This document shows positions 9,374 through 18,945 of a stretch of 64,000 nucleotides of DNA, piece after piece; the stretch's first letter is position 1; each line of letters opens with the position of its first letter. Source of the DNA: a virus; IMG/VR virus record IMGVR_UViG_3300035703_000025, positions 61,472 to 125,471 of that record. The stretch is one strand, 5' to 3'. The translations under genes and the position numbers were made by a program. The notes beneath the pieces were generated by a model, which ran no database searches, was not told where the DNA came from, and saw only the letters and a program-made list of their open reading frames with translations.

Positions 9374-10957
9374 ATGGCAATAGTACTATATAATGGTAAA
9401 TACATTACCCCAGCACCACTTTACAGCCTTTCTGAAAATTATCTCAGAACGACTGATGGCACAGTTCTATCGTCGCAGTTTGAGCTTACACTAAACGGAA
9501 CACTTCTTCCAGATCGCGGGTCTCCAGGACCAACAGGTCAATTTTTTACAACTTTATCTACAGCAGAATCTGTCGATACATCTATTAACACCGATGATAA
9601 AAAATTTGGATCTCTTTTAAAGAAGCAAAGAGCACTTCGTGATCTTTTTACAATCAATCCAGGAGAGCCGAATACTGGCTCCGCTACAAATAAAGTATCA
9701 ACTGAATATTTACTCGAAATAAAAACAGACGACGGAACAACGAGTGTTCTTAAATGTAAGCCGCAAATTTCTAATATTTCATTTGCAGACGCTATTCACG
9801 TTGTAAAAACAGATTACACAATAACAATACTTACAAATGAAATACTTATTGACGGATACACGCCAGTAAATCCTACTTTTGCGCAATCTGAGTTTGGTGG
9901 TTTTAACTTAAAATCAGCTTCTGACTCAATCACTGTTTCTTCCGATAACGATTTTGAAAATTCTTATACTGTTACAAGATCTGTTTCTGCACAAAGCTAC
10001 AAGGCATTTGCTACTGAATATGCAGCTACTGGAAACTTTAGCCCATTCGTAAAAGCAAGACAGTGGGTTGAAAAAAAGGTATCAGAAACAGGCCTGGTTA
10101 ATCCAATAACAATTTACAGTTTATATGCACCGAAGTCAGGATACGAATACGTCGGACATCAAACTTCTGAACAATCAGATCAATACGCCGGATCTTATTC
10201 TATACAACAGACATGGAAGTTTATTAAAACAACTACAAGCGGAGTTCAAGACGATTTTAACATATCAATGACGTCTAGGGCTAGCGGACCAAACGCAATA
10301 AGCAACACCCACGGTTACGATAAATCTTTTAGAGTTTCTGGTGCCATAAAGGGAATTCAGCCAGGACCAACTGGTTATAAAAAAGCAAAAGATTATTTCA
10401 CTAATATAATAGCTGCCAATAATTTTGGTGTGCTAAAAACAAGAATAACAGAAACTGGATCACTAACAAATCCTTACATAACAGGATCTTCATATATTTA
10501 TGGTCCTTATGGTATGACCATTTCTGAAAATAGAAGATCTGCGACTGTAAATTACGAAGCTGAATTCAAGGAAAAAGCAGTAGATTTAACGGGTACAAAT
10601 TTTATAGATTTTGATGTTAATGTTAGCCAAAACACAAAAGAAAACTTTGTTGCTGAAATACCAGTCCCAGGTAGAACAGCAGGCCCCGTTATTCAGGACA
10701 TAAAAACAACAAACACAACAAAGAGAAACATTTCAGCAAATTTTGTCATAGGAACTGGCCTTAAGGCAGATTTTGGCACTATTGGAACTTACAGAAATAA
10801 CGCAAAAGCAATATTAACGACGATAGATGTCTATCCTACTGGAACACAAGGATCAAATTTTTGGCTTACTTCTTTTAGCGAGTCACTTGATATATTTAAA
10901 GGAAATTATTCTTTTAATGCAACTATACTAACTCCAGGACAGGGTGGTACTTTATAA
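9374..10957 (+). CDS. Virion structural protein, tail/baseplate
   Basis: A 527-residue, beta-rich, Thr/Ser/Asn-rich protein with no signal peptide or membrane segment and almost no Cys. A strong ribosome site (GAGGA, 6 nt before ATG) supports the start. No named family is identified. Location between a fibre-like protein and a hub-like protein, and overlap of its stop with the next ATG (TAATG), indicate a baseplate or distal tail component translated together with its neighbour. Confidence 0.65.
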   Translation: MAIVLYNGKYITPAPLYSLSENYLRTTDGTVLSSQFELTLNGTLLPDRGSPGPTGQFFTTLSTAESVDTSINTDDKKFGSLLKKQRALRDLFTINPGEPNTGSATNKVSTEYLLEIKTDDGTTSVLKCKPQISNISFADAIHVVKTDYTITILTNEILIDGYTPVNPTFAQSEFGGFNLKSASDSITVSSDNDFENSYTVTRSVSAQSYKAFATEYAATGNFSPFVKARQWVEKKVSETGLVNPITIYSLYAPKSGYEYVGHQTSEQSDQYAGSYSIQQTWKFIKTTTSGVQDDFNISMTSRASGPNAISNTHGYDKSFRVSGAIKGIQPGPTGYKKAKDYFTNIIAANNFGVLKTRITETGSLTNPYITGSSYIYGPYGMTISENRRSATVNYEAEFKEKAVDLTGTNFIDFDVNVSQNTKENFVAEIPVPGRTAGPVIQDIKTTNTTKRNISANFVIGTGLKADFGTIGTYRNNAKAILTTIDVYPTGTQGSNFWLTSFSESLDIFKGNYSFNATILTPGQGGTL

Positions 10958-13900
10958 TGCCAGCAGATTCAATAATAGGGTCCCCAATAAAGTTTCTTGG
11001 TTGCTCTGTTGTAAGCTTTAGCTGTAATTTAGGCTTTAATGGCTCACCATCAACCTTAGATGTCCAGCTAGTCGAGGACAACGGAGAAAATTTCACTGGA
11101 CACGGAACTCTTGATTACGCCACAGATGAGCAGGCGCTCATTGCCTCTATAAAAGGCGGCTCTGAGTTTTTAGCTGGAAACCCAGGAAGTTATCATCTTT
11201 TTCAAAATGGTAGTTTTAAGTTTGGTGGCGTTGTTACTAGCTGGCGCCGAACGCATTCGTCTTCTGGAAGGCTAATTAACGTTCAGCTAACTGATCCAAG
11301 AGCAATACTGAAAGACATTCCAGTTATTACAGACCATTGTCCAGCTTTTAGTGGTGGTGCTACTCAATGGGATGGCTACAACGTTGTTACACCACTAAAC
11401 ACATTTGCCAATGCCATTGCAGCAAACTGGACTGCCGATGGAATGATTTGGCGCAACGTTTTAGATACTAGATTGGAGCAACCGACTTATAATTTTTACG
11501 GCAAGCAATACAAAATATCTTTTGACGGAACATTTACATCACGAGTTCCACTTAATTATAGAGTTCAGATACAAAATGCTAGCATCGAAGACTTCATAAA
11601 CAGAGTCGCCAAAGATAATAACATTGACTGGTACGCTGTTTGCGAGTCACTAGAAACAGACAGCACAAAAACCATATCAGTTCGAGGTATTAGCCGCGTA
11701 AATCAGTACGCACTCACCAATGACTCAATAAATACCTTTATAAGCTCTCTATCTAACAAGCTTTCATCATATGAGATTGGTAGAGAATTAAGAACTGATC
11801 CGACAAAAGCAATATTTATTGGTGATAACAAAAGAACATTACACATAAACACAGATCTAACCCAGGTCTACCACATAGACGGTGACGGATATATCTGCGA
11901 TCAGCCATTCATTGATCTTTCATCAATACATTCCGATGATCCATCACTAGTATCTAATTTACCGACTGTCACTCTTGGTGGAATAAGATCGACTAAAACG
12001 GCTGGTGCGGTAAACGCTTCTTCTGTTGGAAACCCAACCACAAATAAAAGCAAATCACAGCTTACTAAGAAGGGCTACATTGCAACAGAAAGAATACTCA
12101 GAGCGGCACTGCACAGCAAAGAAGCTTGGGCCACTGCGATTTGGTATGCTTTTAGAGAGCTTTACGTAAACGGAATAACATATACAACCTACAGTGGTTT
12201 TCATCAAAATAAGTTCATAGCTGGCTCTCATTCTGGATCAACTCAAGCTATAACATTTGGCGCACTAAATGGCATACCGATGAAAATGGGTATATATTCA
12301 CCACCATTCAACCGAGAAAGCCCGTCATTTTCTGATGTTCCAACAACATTTCTAAGTGGATATATTCCAACACCACAGACAGAAGCATTAAAAGAGGCTT
12401 GTTATCAAGCCACTCTTCGTGTCGCACAAGAATATTACGGCAAGGTGTTTGTTGGTTTTATTTTTAACGATCCATCGTTTAGCTCAATAACTGGGGCTGA
12501 TTCTTCCGGCAATAGTGGCTCGTATGTGTACTCTGGTAAAAAAATACCAATGACTTACGAGATAACTGATTCAGCCCCAGATTTAAGCGATCCACAAAAT
12601 GATAGCCTTGTACATAATTTATATGGTCTGCACTTGAATACAGACTCGGGTGCTTTCAGAAGTGAGCAGGGCTTATTTAGGCCGTACTGTGAAATAGACT
12701 TCGGAACCCTTTCTTCAAATAGGCCAGGTACAAGACTAGATAACTTCGACCCAGCCTCTTACTTGAAAGTAAGCAAATCAAATACAACACTTCCATCATC
12801 AAGCTCTGACTGTTACCTTCTTAGATCTGATGTCTCTATAGAACAATATAAATTTGACCCAAGATATTTCGTAGCCACAATAAATGAACCGTTCAATGTT
12901 GGCTTCGATGATATTAGGATCGCGACATATACTGTATACTCATACTCATCTGATCAAAATGCTATAGAATCAGACCCAAGACTTCTTGGTGCAACAAAAA
13001 CAGTTGATGCTGTGACTACAGTTCCAGCGCTTCTCACAACTAAAAAAGACAAAAGCGAGGGCGCTAGAGAGTTTTTATCCTGGATTTACAGCGACTACAG
13101 CATAGTTGCCATAACTGATGATATAGTTCCAGCATCAAAACAAATTTCAGCCAAAAAATACATGGAGATGATAAACAGCTCTTCAAAAATTTGGCAAGAA
13201 AAAATAGGATTAGCAGAGAGAAGATATACTCCCGCAATGGGAGCTGGATTCAAGGTGGCTGTTCCATTAAAGTGGAGGTTTTTAAAATATGGCCCTTTCA
13301 TTGGAAACAATACAAATGTGAACTACAACTTAAGACCAACGCAGGTAATAGACGATACTAGTCTTACGCCATGGAATTATGGAAATGTTGGCAACATGAA
13401 TGTAGCAGGAAATATACTTGCAGATAACTCTTCTGGTCAAGTTTCGACTGTTGGATACGCATCAATAACAGTTGCTGGTCTTCCAGAGTATTCAATAGGA
13501 TACGAAATATCGTCTAATGGCGCGGTGATATCAAATCTTGCAGACATTTCACTTTCTTATGGAACTAGCGGCTTTACTACAACATATAGGTTTAAGACAT
13601 TCTTTGGTCCAACCGGCTTCAGGAGAAAGCAAGAGATAGACTCTGAAAGATCAAATACATTTAGGCTTGCAGACGCAAAGAAAGAGTTCATAAAACTAGA
13701 CTCAATCGTAAAAGATTACGAGCCAGAATCTGGTAAAAAATTCATATACATCGACAGATCACGATCAACACCAGCCACAGTAATAACCTCTGGTCAAGAC
13801 AAAAACACGTCTGTTGACAGCAGCTTCCTGATGTGTAGTACGTCTCCTGGTAGCGAAAAACCAAATGTTTCGATTATTTCGGGCGGTGCAATAAAAGAGA

Positions 13901-14157
13901 TGGTAAACGCTGACGTTTACGGCACTTACACCGCATCTGCATACGCTGGATTGAGTGAAATTTTTACGCCTGTTGGCGGCGCTTATCCAGAAACCCTACG
14001 AGCTTCTGAAACTATAATACCTAGTATACACGGCATACCAATTGGTGGAAGCGTAGCGTTTACTTCAACAGCGGCGCCGGAAGAAACAGAGAGCAAGTAC
14101 ATACCAGTGTTTGAATTGAAGGAATTTGATCAGAAAGTAGCACTGCCGGAAACTTAA
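10957..14157 (+). CDS. Putative baseplate hub / tail tip protein
   Basis: At 1,066 residues it is the second largest tail gene. The N-terminal ~250 residues look like a tail hub (gp27/late-control style): a beta domain with 'KFGGVVTSWRRTHSSSGRLINVQLTDPRAIL' spacing and then an 'ASIEDFINRVAKDNNIDWYAV' segment at ~210-230, both typical of hub modules. The remaining ~800 residues are a large polar beta-rich extension with no recognised enzyme motif. The start overlaps the previous stop by one base. Assignment as hub is from style and order, not from a definite signature. Confidence 0.55.
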   Translation: MPADSIIGSPIKFLGCSVVSFSCNLGFNGSPSTLDVQLVEDNGENFTGHGTLDYATDEQALIASIKGGSEFLAGNPGSYHLFQNGSFKFGGVVTSWRRTHSSSGRLINVQLTDPRAILKDIPVITDHCPAFSGGATQWDGYNVVTPLNTFANAIAANWTADGMIWRNVLDTRLEQPTYNFYGKQYKISFDGTFTSRVPLNYRVQIQNASIEDFINRVAKDNNIDWYAVCESLETDSTKTISVRGISRVNQYALTNDSINTFISSLSNKLSSYEIGRELRTDPTKAIFIGDNKRTLHINTDLTQVYHIDGDGYICDQPFIDLSSIHSDDPSLVSNLPTVTLGGIRSTKTAGAVNASSVGNPTTNKSKSQLTKKGYIATERILRAALHSKEAWATAIWYAFRELYVNGITYTTYSGFHQNKFIAGSHSGSTQAITFGALNGIPMKMGIYSPPFNRESPSFSDVPTTFLSGYIPTPQTEALKEACYQATLRVAQEYYGKVFVGFIFNDPSFSSITGADSSGNSGSYVYSGKKIPMTYEITDSAPDLSDPQNDSLVHNLYGLHLNTDSGAFRSEQGLFRPYCEIDFGTLSSNRPGTRLDNFDPASYLKVSKSNTTLPSSSSDCYLLRSDVSIEQYKFDPRYFVATINEPFNVGFDDIRIATYTVYSYSSDQNAIESDPRLLGATKTVDAVTTVPALLTTKKDKSEGAREFLSWIYSDYSIVAITDDIVPASKQISAKKYMEMINSSSKIWQEKIGLAERRYTPAMGAGFKVAVPLKWRFLKYGPFIGNNTNVNYNLRPTQVIDDTSLTPWNYGNVGNMNVAGNILADNSSGQVSTVGYASITVAGLPEYSIGYEISSNGAVISNLADISLSYGTSGFTTTYRFKTFFGPTGFRRKQEIDSERSNTFRLADAKKEFIKLDSIVKDYEPESGKKFIYIDRSRSTPATVITSGQDKNTSVDSSFLMCSTSPGSEKPNVSIISGGAIKEMVNADVYGTYTASAYAGLSEIFTPVGGAYPETLRASETIIPSIHGIPIGGSVAFTSTAAPEETESKYIPVFELKEFDQKVALPET

Positions 14158-14158
14158 A

Positions 14159-15532
14159 ATGGAAATACCAAAGGACACACACGGTCTAGTACCAGGAGAT
14201 ACGTCTCTTTCAAATTTAAGAAACAGACCAGTTCCACAAGGTGGTGAGCCTGGAACAATAAACCCATTTACAGCAAGATTTATAGGTCTTGCTGGACCAG
14301 TAGCTATTGCTGGTTGGGGATACGATATTTTTGGAAGGCCTGTTCCTGGGGCTGTAAATCTAGCCGAACTTAATGGTATTGAAAGTAGCCCAAAAAACTA
14401 CAGCCAGACAAAGTTTATAACAAAAAACGCAGGAGGCGCAAAGTTTCCGCTCGGTGGAGAGTCTCTTCCAACGCATCATGTAGCTGGAATGCTTGATGTA
14501 AGATACGACCCAAGACACGGGCTTTGGAGAACAAATCATTTTTTCTTAGCAGAGATAACTGGAGTTGTTTCGACAGGCAATAGTGTTTTTTGCAACAGAT
14601 ACGGCTGGAGAGAAATAGAAATACATGAAATCAATCTTCCAGATCCAACAACAAAAAATATGCCAGTAGACACGCTTGACTTTCCATACCCAGCAAGGTC
14701 TTATGTCTCTGGAAATGAAATAAATAACTACGCAATAAATTTAGCCGAATCTTCTGCGAATCAACACGATAGGATTCATCATAAAATACCATCTGGTACA
14801 ATTGTGCAGATGAGATCTATCAATGTTCTTAAATCAAATAACGGTACTGATCCATCTCTTAATGATTATCAGCCGCTTTATATTTTTGAACAGGCTGGAT
14901 ACAATAGTGTCTTTATAAAAATACTAGGGTACGATGGAACTTATCCCGGACCGCTTTCTGAAGGGGATGCGTCTCCGCTTGGTAACGAACCAAACTACAA
15001 TCAGGCGCGAATGCCGACTAGATGGATTTATCAAGGAGTTATAGTTCAGTTTAGCGGTGGTAGAGATCTTCCGCCAGATAGAAGATTCTCAACTCCTTTT
15101 GGTTCTTTTGTTGAAGACGAAACCATACCAATTCAATACAGAAAAGTCCAGTGTGTAAATCTTATAGAGATTGGAAATCCGCCAGGCAGAAGAGGCTTAG
15201 TATGCCCAGGGATTGTTACTGCTACTGGAAACGCAATAACAGCAGCAAACGTTTGGCCGGATGGGGTTCCTGCTGGAATAACGCTTGCTGCTGGAACAAA
15301 GTCCGCATATCCTAAAGGCTTTTCTGTTCAACCAGTTTGTAGTGGTACGATTGTGGAAGCCCGAAGACTCCCCTCACCAAACGGCACAAGCACATACGGA
15401 CCAATATACTATTTTCAAGTAGAAAACGCTCACGATGGCGGGTGCGCAAGCGGAGTTTGGCCTTTCTACGGACACACAACTCAATCACCAATGGAATACG
15501 GATCTGCTAATACTCCAAGACCTGGTGTATAA
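14159..15532 (+). CDS. Baseplate/tail tip-associated protein, unknown
   Basis: A 457-residue protein following the hub-like gene after one base. It is Gly/Pro-rich with many aromatic residues; a HHVAGMLDVRYDPRHGLWR segment lies near residues 102-122 and FCNRYGWREIEIHE near 142-155. No catalytic motif is evident. It may be a spike or a second hub component, inferred from position. Its stop codon is inside the promoter-like box of the next gene. Confidence 0.55.
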   Translation: MEIPKDTHGLVPGDTSLSNLRNRPVPQGGEPGTINPFTARFIGLAGPVAIAGWGYDIFGRPVPGAVNLAELNGIESSPKNYSQTKFITKNAGGAKFPLGGESLPTHHVAGMLDVRYDPRHGLWRTNHFFLAEITGVVSTGNSVFCNRYGWREIEIHEINLPDPTTKNMPVDTLDFPYPARSYVSGNEINNYAINLAESSANQHDRIHHKIPSGTIVQMRSINVLKSNNGTDPSLNDYQPLYIFEQAGYNSVFIKILGYDGTYPGPLSEGDASPLGNEPNYNQARMPTRWIYQGVIVQFSGGRDLPPDRRFSTPFGSFVEDETIPIQYRKVQCVNLIEIGNPPGRRGLVCPGIVTATGNAITAANVWPDGVPAGITLAAGTKSAYPKGFSVQPVCSGTIVEARRLPSPNGTSTYGPIYYFQVENAHDGGCASGVWPFYGHTTQSPMEYGSANTPRPGV

Positions 15533-15533
15533 T
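15525..15533 (+). promoter_or_regulatory. GTGTATAAT box, leaderless-type
   Basis: The box is embedded in the last codons of the preceding gene (ggt-gta-taa). The first T of TATAAT is exactly 11 nt before the A of ATG at 15539 and no ribosome site is present. Confidence 0.5.
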
Positions 15534-15538
15534 ACAGT

Positions 15539-16183
15539 ATGGCAACAGTCACTTTTTACGCTAACGAAGGCATAGGCGCAATAAATAGCGGAAGCCAAAA
15601 TTTAAATGGCTCTGGAATAGGTTTTTTTGGAAATGGTGGCGCTTTTGCTAGCGTCAGGATTGGTGAATACCAAGACAGAACATTTGTGTGCGACGCAAAC
15701 GGCACTGCCGTTGGTGCAGAAATAGATAACGTAAAGTATGTAAATGCGACAGGAGCACTAATAAGCAGAGGTGGCACTACAGACGCATCGCTTCCGCTTG
15801 TAAATATACCAAATTACAAATCTACATTGAACATCAGATTTGACCACGGTTCGGCTGTTCGTACTCAAAACGCCAAAGTTCAAATTTACGACAGGACAAA
15901 CGTTAACAACGCACCATCTGGCGTTGTATGCCAAGTTGCTGAAATTGTTCATCCAGAGGTCTCCCAAGCAGTTGTTGGCTCAGGCGACTCGTCTTGGATT
16001 TCCTGCAGTGGATCAACACCATACGTTGACTTAATAGCAAGCCCAGGAATAAGTGGCATAAGAGTATCTGGATCAAATACAACAGAAGCGCAACACGACT
16101 GGTACGTCTGTATTTCAGCTTCACCAACAGGAATAGGTTCGCACACCCAGTTTGGAATATACTTTACAACAGAGTACCTATAA
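15539..16183 (+). CDS. Virion decoration/tail protein, first of a tandem paralogous pair
   Basis: A 214-residue beta-rich protein. It shares with the next gene a 'RIGEYQDRTFV' motif (residues ~41-51), an 'IDNVKYV' counterpart, and a C-terminal 'SPGISG....QHDWYVCIS' block, so the two arose by tandem duplication. The shared TRHDWY/QHDWY element is probably a buried core strand. It has no ribosome site but has the 11-nt promoter box. The stop overlaps the next ATG (TAATG). Function is inferred as structural from the operon. Confidence 0.6.
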   Translation: MATVTFYANEGIGAINSGSQNLNGSGIGFFGNGGAFASVRIGEYQDRTFVCDANGTAVGAEIDNVKYVNATGALISRGGTTDASLPLVNIPNYKSTLNIRFDHGSAVRTQNAKVQIYDRTNVNNAPSGVVCQVAEIVHPEVSQAVVGSGDSSWISCSGSTPYVDLIASPGISGIRVSGSNTTEAQHDWYVCISASPTGIGSHTQFGIYFTTEYL

Positions 16184-16854
16184 TGCCAATTATTGGTCTT
16201 TATGGACAATTTGGCAGCGCAAAAAATGTACTTATTGGATCGTCAAGCAAGTACTTTTCTTCATTTTCAACGGCTCTTGGTTTTGGCGCAGTTGATGCCA
16301 AAAATTCAATAATTTTCCAAAAAGTTGGAGAGTACCAGGGAAAAACATTTATTTCTCCTGGTGACAAAACGGCTATCGCTGAAGAAATAAATAACTCGGT
16401 GTACGAAACGTCATCAACGGCAGACGTAATAAGCCCAGAGCTTGGTTCGTATAAGGATATAAATGTAAACTATATACCAAATAGAGCGGCGCCACTAAAT
16501 CTAAGGGTTTCTGATTTATCATCCATACGAGTCTCTAGCTGCAGAATGTATATAAATGACGGTTCTTCGACTGGAATATCAACTTCATTTTACGACTTCA
16601 AGTGGTACGAGTGCGTACACACAAGTACCGACGAAACAGCACCAGGGTCTGGAGCAGCTTCTTGGTCTTCAATGCCAGCAGGGTCTACTGGGTCTATAGT
16701 ACTCAGAACAAGCCCAGGAGTAAGTGGTTCAAATCCTACAGGAAGCTTGTCGTATTCAACTAGACATGACTGGTATATTTGCTTGAGTCTTACGCCAGCT
16801 AAAACTTTTCAACAATCAACTATGAGCCTTTCGTGTATTATAGACTACGTGTGA
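16183..16854 (+). CDS. Virion decoration/tail protein, second of the tandem pair
   Basis: 223 residues, paralogous to the preceding protein: KVGEYQGKTFI near residues 46-56 and SPGVSG...STRHDWYICLS near the C-terminus align with it in order and spacing. The central ~90 residues differ more, with an extra WYECVHTS segment. Keeping two diverged copies side by side suggests a heteromeric ring or two rings of the same fold. No catalytic residues are seen. Confidence 0.6.
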   Translation: MPIIGLYGQFGSAKNVLIGSSSKYFSSFSTALGFGAVDAKNSIIFQKVGEYQGKTFISPGDKTAIAEEINNSVYETSSTADVISPELGSYKDINVNYIPNRAAPLNLRVSDLSSIRVSSCRMYINDGSSTGISTSFYDFKWYECVHTSTDETAPGSGAASWSSMPAGSTGSIVLRTSPGVSGSNPTGSLSYSTRHDWYICLSLTPAKTFQQSTMSLSCIIDYV

Positions 16855-16861
16855 GGTTAAA

Positions 16862-17071
16862 ATGGAAGACAGCGGGTGGATGGAGTATCGAAAATTAGTT
16901 TTAAACGAGCTTCAGCGCTCTAATGATCGCCTTACTCGTATAGAAAACGACATAGGTGAAATAAAGGAAAAGCTTGCGGTGCTTCAGACAAAAGTTTATT
17001 TTACATCAAGCACGCTTGCATTTTTGATCTCAACAGTAGTAGCATTTTTTACAACGACAATGAAAGCATAA
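16862..17071 (+). CDS. XhlA/holin-like small membrane protein
   Basis: 69 residues: an N-terminal amphipathic coiled coil (residues ~12-44, RLTRIENDIGEIKEKLAVLQ) followed by a single membrane segment (~46-66, TSSTLAFLISTVVAFFTTT). This is the plan of the XhlA/hemolysin family of phage lysis-associated membrane proteins. GAGG lies 8 nt before the ATG. No endolysin is seen next to it, so a structural membrane-anchor role remains possible. Confidence 0.6.
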   Translation: MEDSGWMEYRKLVLNELQRSNDRLTRIENDIGEIKEKLAVLQTKVYFTSSTLAFLISTVVAFFTTTMKA

Positions 17072-17072
17072 A

Positions 17073-17648
17073 ATGGAATACAGATCTTTAAATAAACTCA
17101 AGTTTGTAATATCCCAATCAGCACCGACACAGGTTACCCCCTCTCCTTCACCGTCTGGACCTATCGGTTTACCCCCAATGAGGCCGATTCTTCCCGGGGT
17201 AAATAAATGCGGATCTCCAGACGCAAACAAGGAATCCTGCTCTGCTTGCAATGAGCTTGCTGGAATAACAGCCTCTCTTGGAAATATATCAGATACAATT
17301 GTACGAGGCAACCTAAGAAAGGCAAAAGATGCAGTTGGTGATCTTTGTGCGCTTATTGGTGGATGCTCAACATCACAAGCTGGAAATATAGCGCCATATC
17401 AAGACGGCACATCGTGTTTGTGTTCTGCATTTATGTCACTTATTGCGTCTTTCAAGGGCACTTTTAATGCCGCTTTGCTGCAGACTACCTGGAACGCTAC
17501 ATCTAGAAATAATTTAGCAGAACAGCTCAAGAAACAAGAAACCGTTGCAAAAATAGCAATGACAGAATGCTATAAGCGATATAGAATATCAGATAACAAA
17601 ACATCAAAAGACAAGATATTAGATATAGTCAAAACATATGCTGATTAA
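17073..17648 (+). CDS. Cys-rich late protein with N-terminal basic tag
   Basis: 191 residues. The first ~14 residues form a short basic hydrophobic segment (SLNKLKFVIS) like those on eight other proteins in this window. It is followed by a Pro/Ser linker and a domain with about nine Cys, including CSAC, GGC and CLC, at residues ~46-125, then a charged helical tail. The Cys spacing could make disulfides or bind metal. Last gene of the tail operon; its stop overlaps that of the convergent gene. Function unknown. Confidence 0.55.
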   Translation: MEYRSLNKLKFVISQSAPTQVTPSPSPSGPIGLPPMRPILPGVNKCGSPDANKESCSACNELAGITASLGNISDTIVRGNLRKAKDAVGDLCALIGGCSTSQAGNIAPYQDGTSCLCSAFMSLIASFKGTFNAALLQTTWNATSRNNLAEQLKKQETVAKIAMTECYKRYRISDNKTSKDKILDIVKTYAD

Positions 17649-18124
17649 TCTCCACAACCAGCAAATGTGCTTGAAATTATATTTTTACAAATTGTCTCAA
17701 TAACAAAAGCTTCCGATACGGTTATTCGGTGACCAGCCCAAAAACGCTGGTCTCCTTTTTTTGAGCTTACCTCAAAAGCAAATCCGTCGTCTAGCTTATA
17801 AAGCTTCAATATAACATTGCCGCTTTTATTTTGATGGAAAAAGCCCTTGCCCTTTCCAGACTCGTCTGCAGCCCCAAGAAACGCCTTTCTCCCCGAAATA
17901 ACACACGCAATCTCAGCAGCTTCTTCTATATCAAGCTTTACTGTTTCCGAGTCCTCTTTCCATGAAAAACGATTGTTGCCATCACCGTCTTTTTGAGCTT
18001 CTTGCTTTGCAACAGTTAGAAAAAAGTTGCATGTCTTGTGGTTCCACTCCCATGAAGACGCGCATCCTTTTGTGTGATCTTTGGTATTTGGTTTATAGAT
18101 ACGATAAGAAGAGTTGTATTGCAT
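17645..18124 (-). CDS. Unknown protein, possible nucleic-acid binding
   Basis: 159 residues with an N-terminal region rich in Lys, Trp and His, and a beta-rich core ending in RFWAGHRITVSEAFVIETICKNII. The pattern of an exposed aromatic/basic sheet (FFHQNKSGNVILKLYKL) is reminiscent of single-strand-binding Whirly/PC4-like folds, but no signature proves it. It begins in a TAATG overlap with the recombination-type gene upstream, so a helper role in DNA recombination is a reasonable inference. Its 3' end carries the tail operon terminator on the opposite strand. Confidence 0.45.
   Translation of the reverse strand: MQYNSSYRIYKPNTKDHTKGCASSWEWNHKTCNFFLTVAKQEAQKDGDGNNRFSWKEDSETVKLDIEEAAEIACVISGRKAFLGAADESGKGKGFFHQNKSGNVILKLYKLDDGFAFEVSSKKGDQRFWAGHRITVSEAFVIETICKNIISSTFAGCGD
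17731..17762 (+). terminator. Rho-independent terminator of the tail operon
   Basis: A perfect 7-bp stem gaccagc/gctggtc with an A-rich 8-nt loop is followed by tcc and seven T. It lies inside the coding sequence of the convergent gene and would stop + strand transcription about 100 nt past the last tail gene. Confidence 0.7.
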
Positions 18125-18945
18125 TAGAAAATCACCTCACCCTTGATTTGATCTGGAACGATCTGACCACCATTTTCAGGACCTCTGCTAAAGCCGTTTA
18201 GAACATTGATTACTTCGTGTGATTCCTTGTAAGTCAAAGCGTGAATGCTTTCAGCTGAAAGACCGCAGAACTTTATAAGCTTATTCTGATCGATCCCCAT
18301 TCTGTTGCACATTGTATTAATTGCAATTTTCGCGCTATCAGAAATTGGCTTATTGTCATCAATCATCATCGGGTCCATCTCATCCTTTGAGGCGCTTTGA
18401 TTTACTTCCTCAAGGGTATAAACCTTTACTAGACCAATCGCTTTACGTAGTGCGCGAGCTTCTGCTTTTGTTGCAGCTGTGGCAACAGCAGCATTGCAGT
18501 AAGGAAATGGTGTGTTGTCTGGATTTACGTCAAATACGTCACTTACGTACTCTGAATTAAAACCGACAACACCGTGTCTGCGGAACGTAATAGAGCATCT
18601 AACAGTAGCTGTTCTATCTGAAATAGTTGGAGACTTAAGAACATCAACATCAACAGAAGTGATTTTACCGACAAGCTTCTTAAAAATTCTGCGAAGACCA
18701 TCACATGTTGGCATTCCATCCTTGCACTCTTTCTCAGTAAGGTGCGACATGACAAAGTCAGACCACTTTGGATCAGTATCATCAATTACACCAGACTCTG
18801 TTTTCAGCTCTTCTGGAATTTTTGTTGGCTCAGCTTCAACTAGCATAGTCTCAAGATCAGAAATCGGCAAATCGGAAATTAGTGCTTCGGCCTTACCAAG
18901 ATCAACCAGTTTTTTAATCAGTGCTTTTTTGCTCTTTCGTGGCAT
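18124..18945 (-). CDS. Putative recombination / strand-annealing protein
   Basis: 273 residues: a basic, acidic-alternating N-terminus, a beta-alpha core at ~65-175 containing AAVATAATKAEARALRKAIG, and a C-terminal helical segment (~200-260). The 'A-ATA-TRAEARALRKAL-L' motif is characteristic of phage proteins related to Rad52/Erf-type annealing or recombination mediators; the C-terminal segment is typical of their tails. Clustered with a possible ssDNA-binding protein and transcribed with SSB and polymerase genes. The exact biochemical class is uncertain. Confidence 0.5.
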   Translation of the reverse strand: MPRKSKKALIKKLVDLGKAEALISDLPISDLETMLVEAEPTKIPEELKTESGVIDDTDPKWSDFVMSHLTEKECKDGMPTCDGLRRIFKKLVGKITSVDVDVLKSPTISDRTATVRCSITFRRHGVVGFNSEYVSDVFDVNPDNTPFPYCNAAVATAATKAEARALRKAIGLVKVYTLEEVNQSASKDEMDPMMIDDNKPISDSAKIAINTMCNRMGIDQNKLIKFCGLSAESIHALTYKESHEVINVLNGFSRGPENGGQIVPDQIKGEVIF

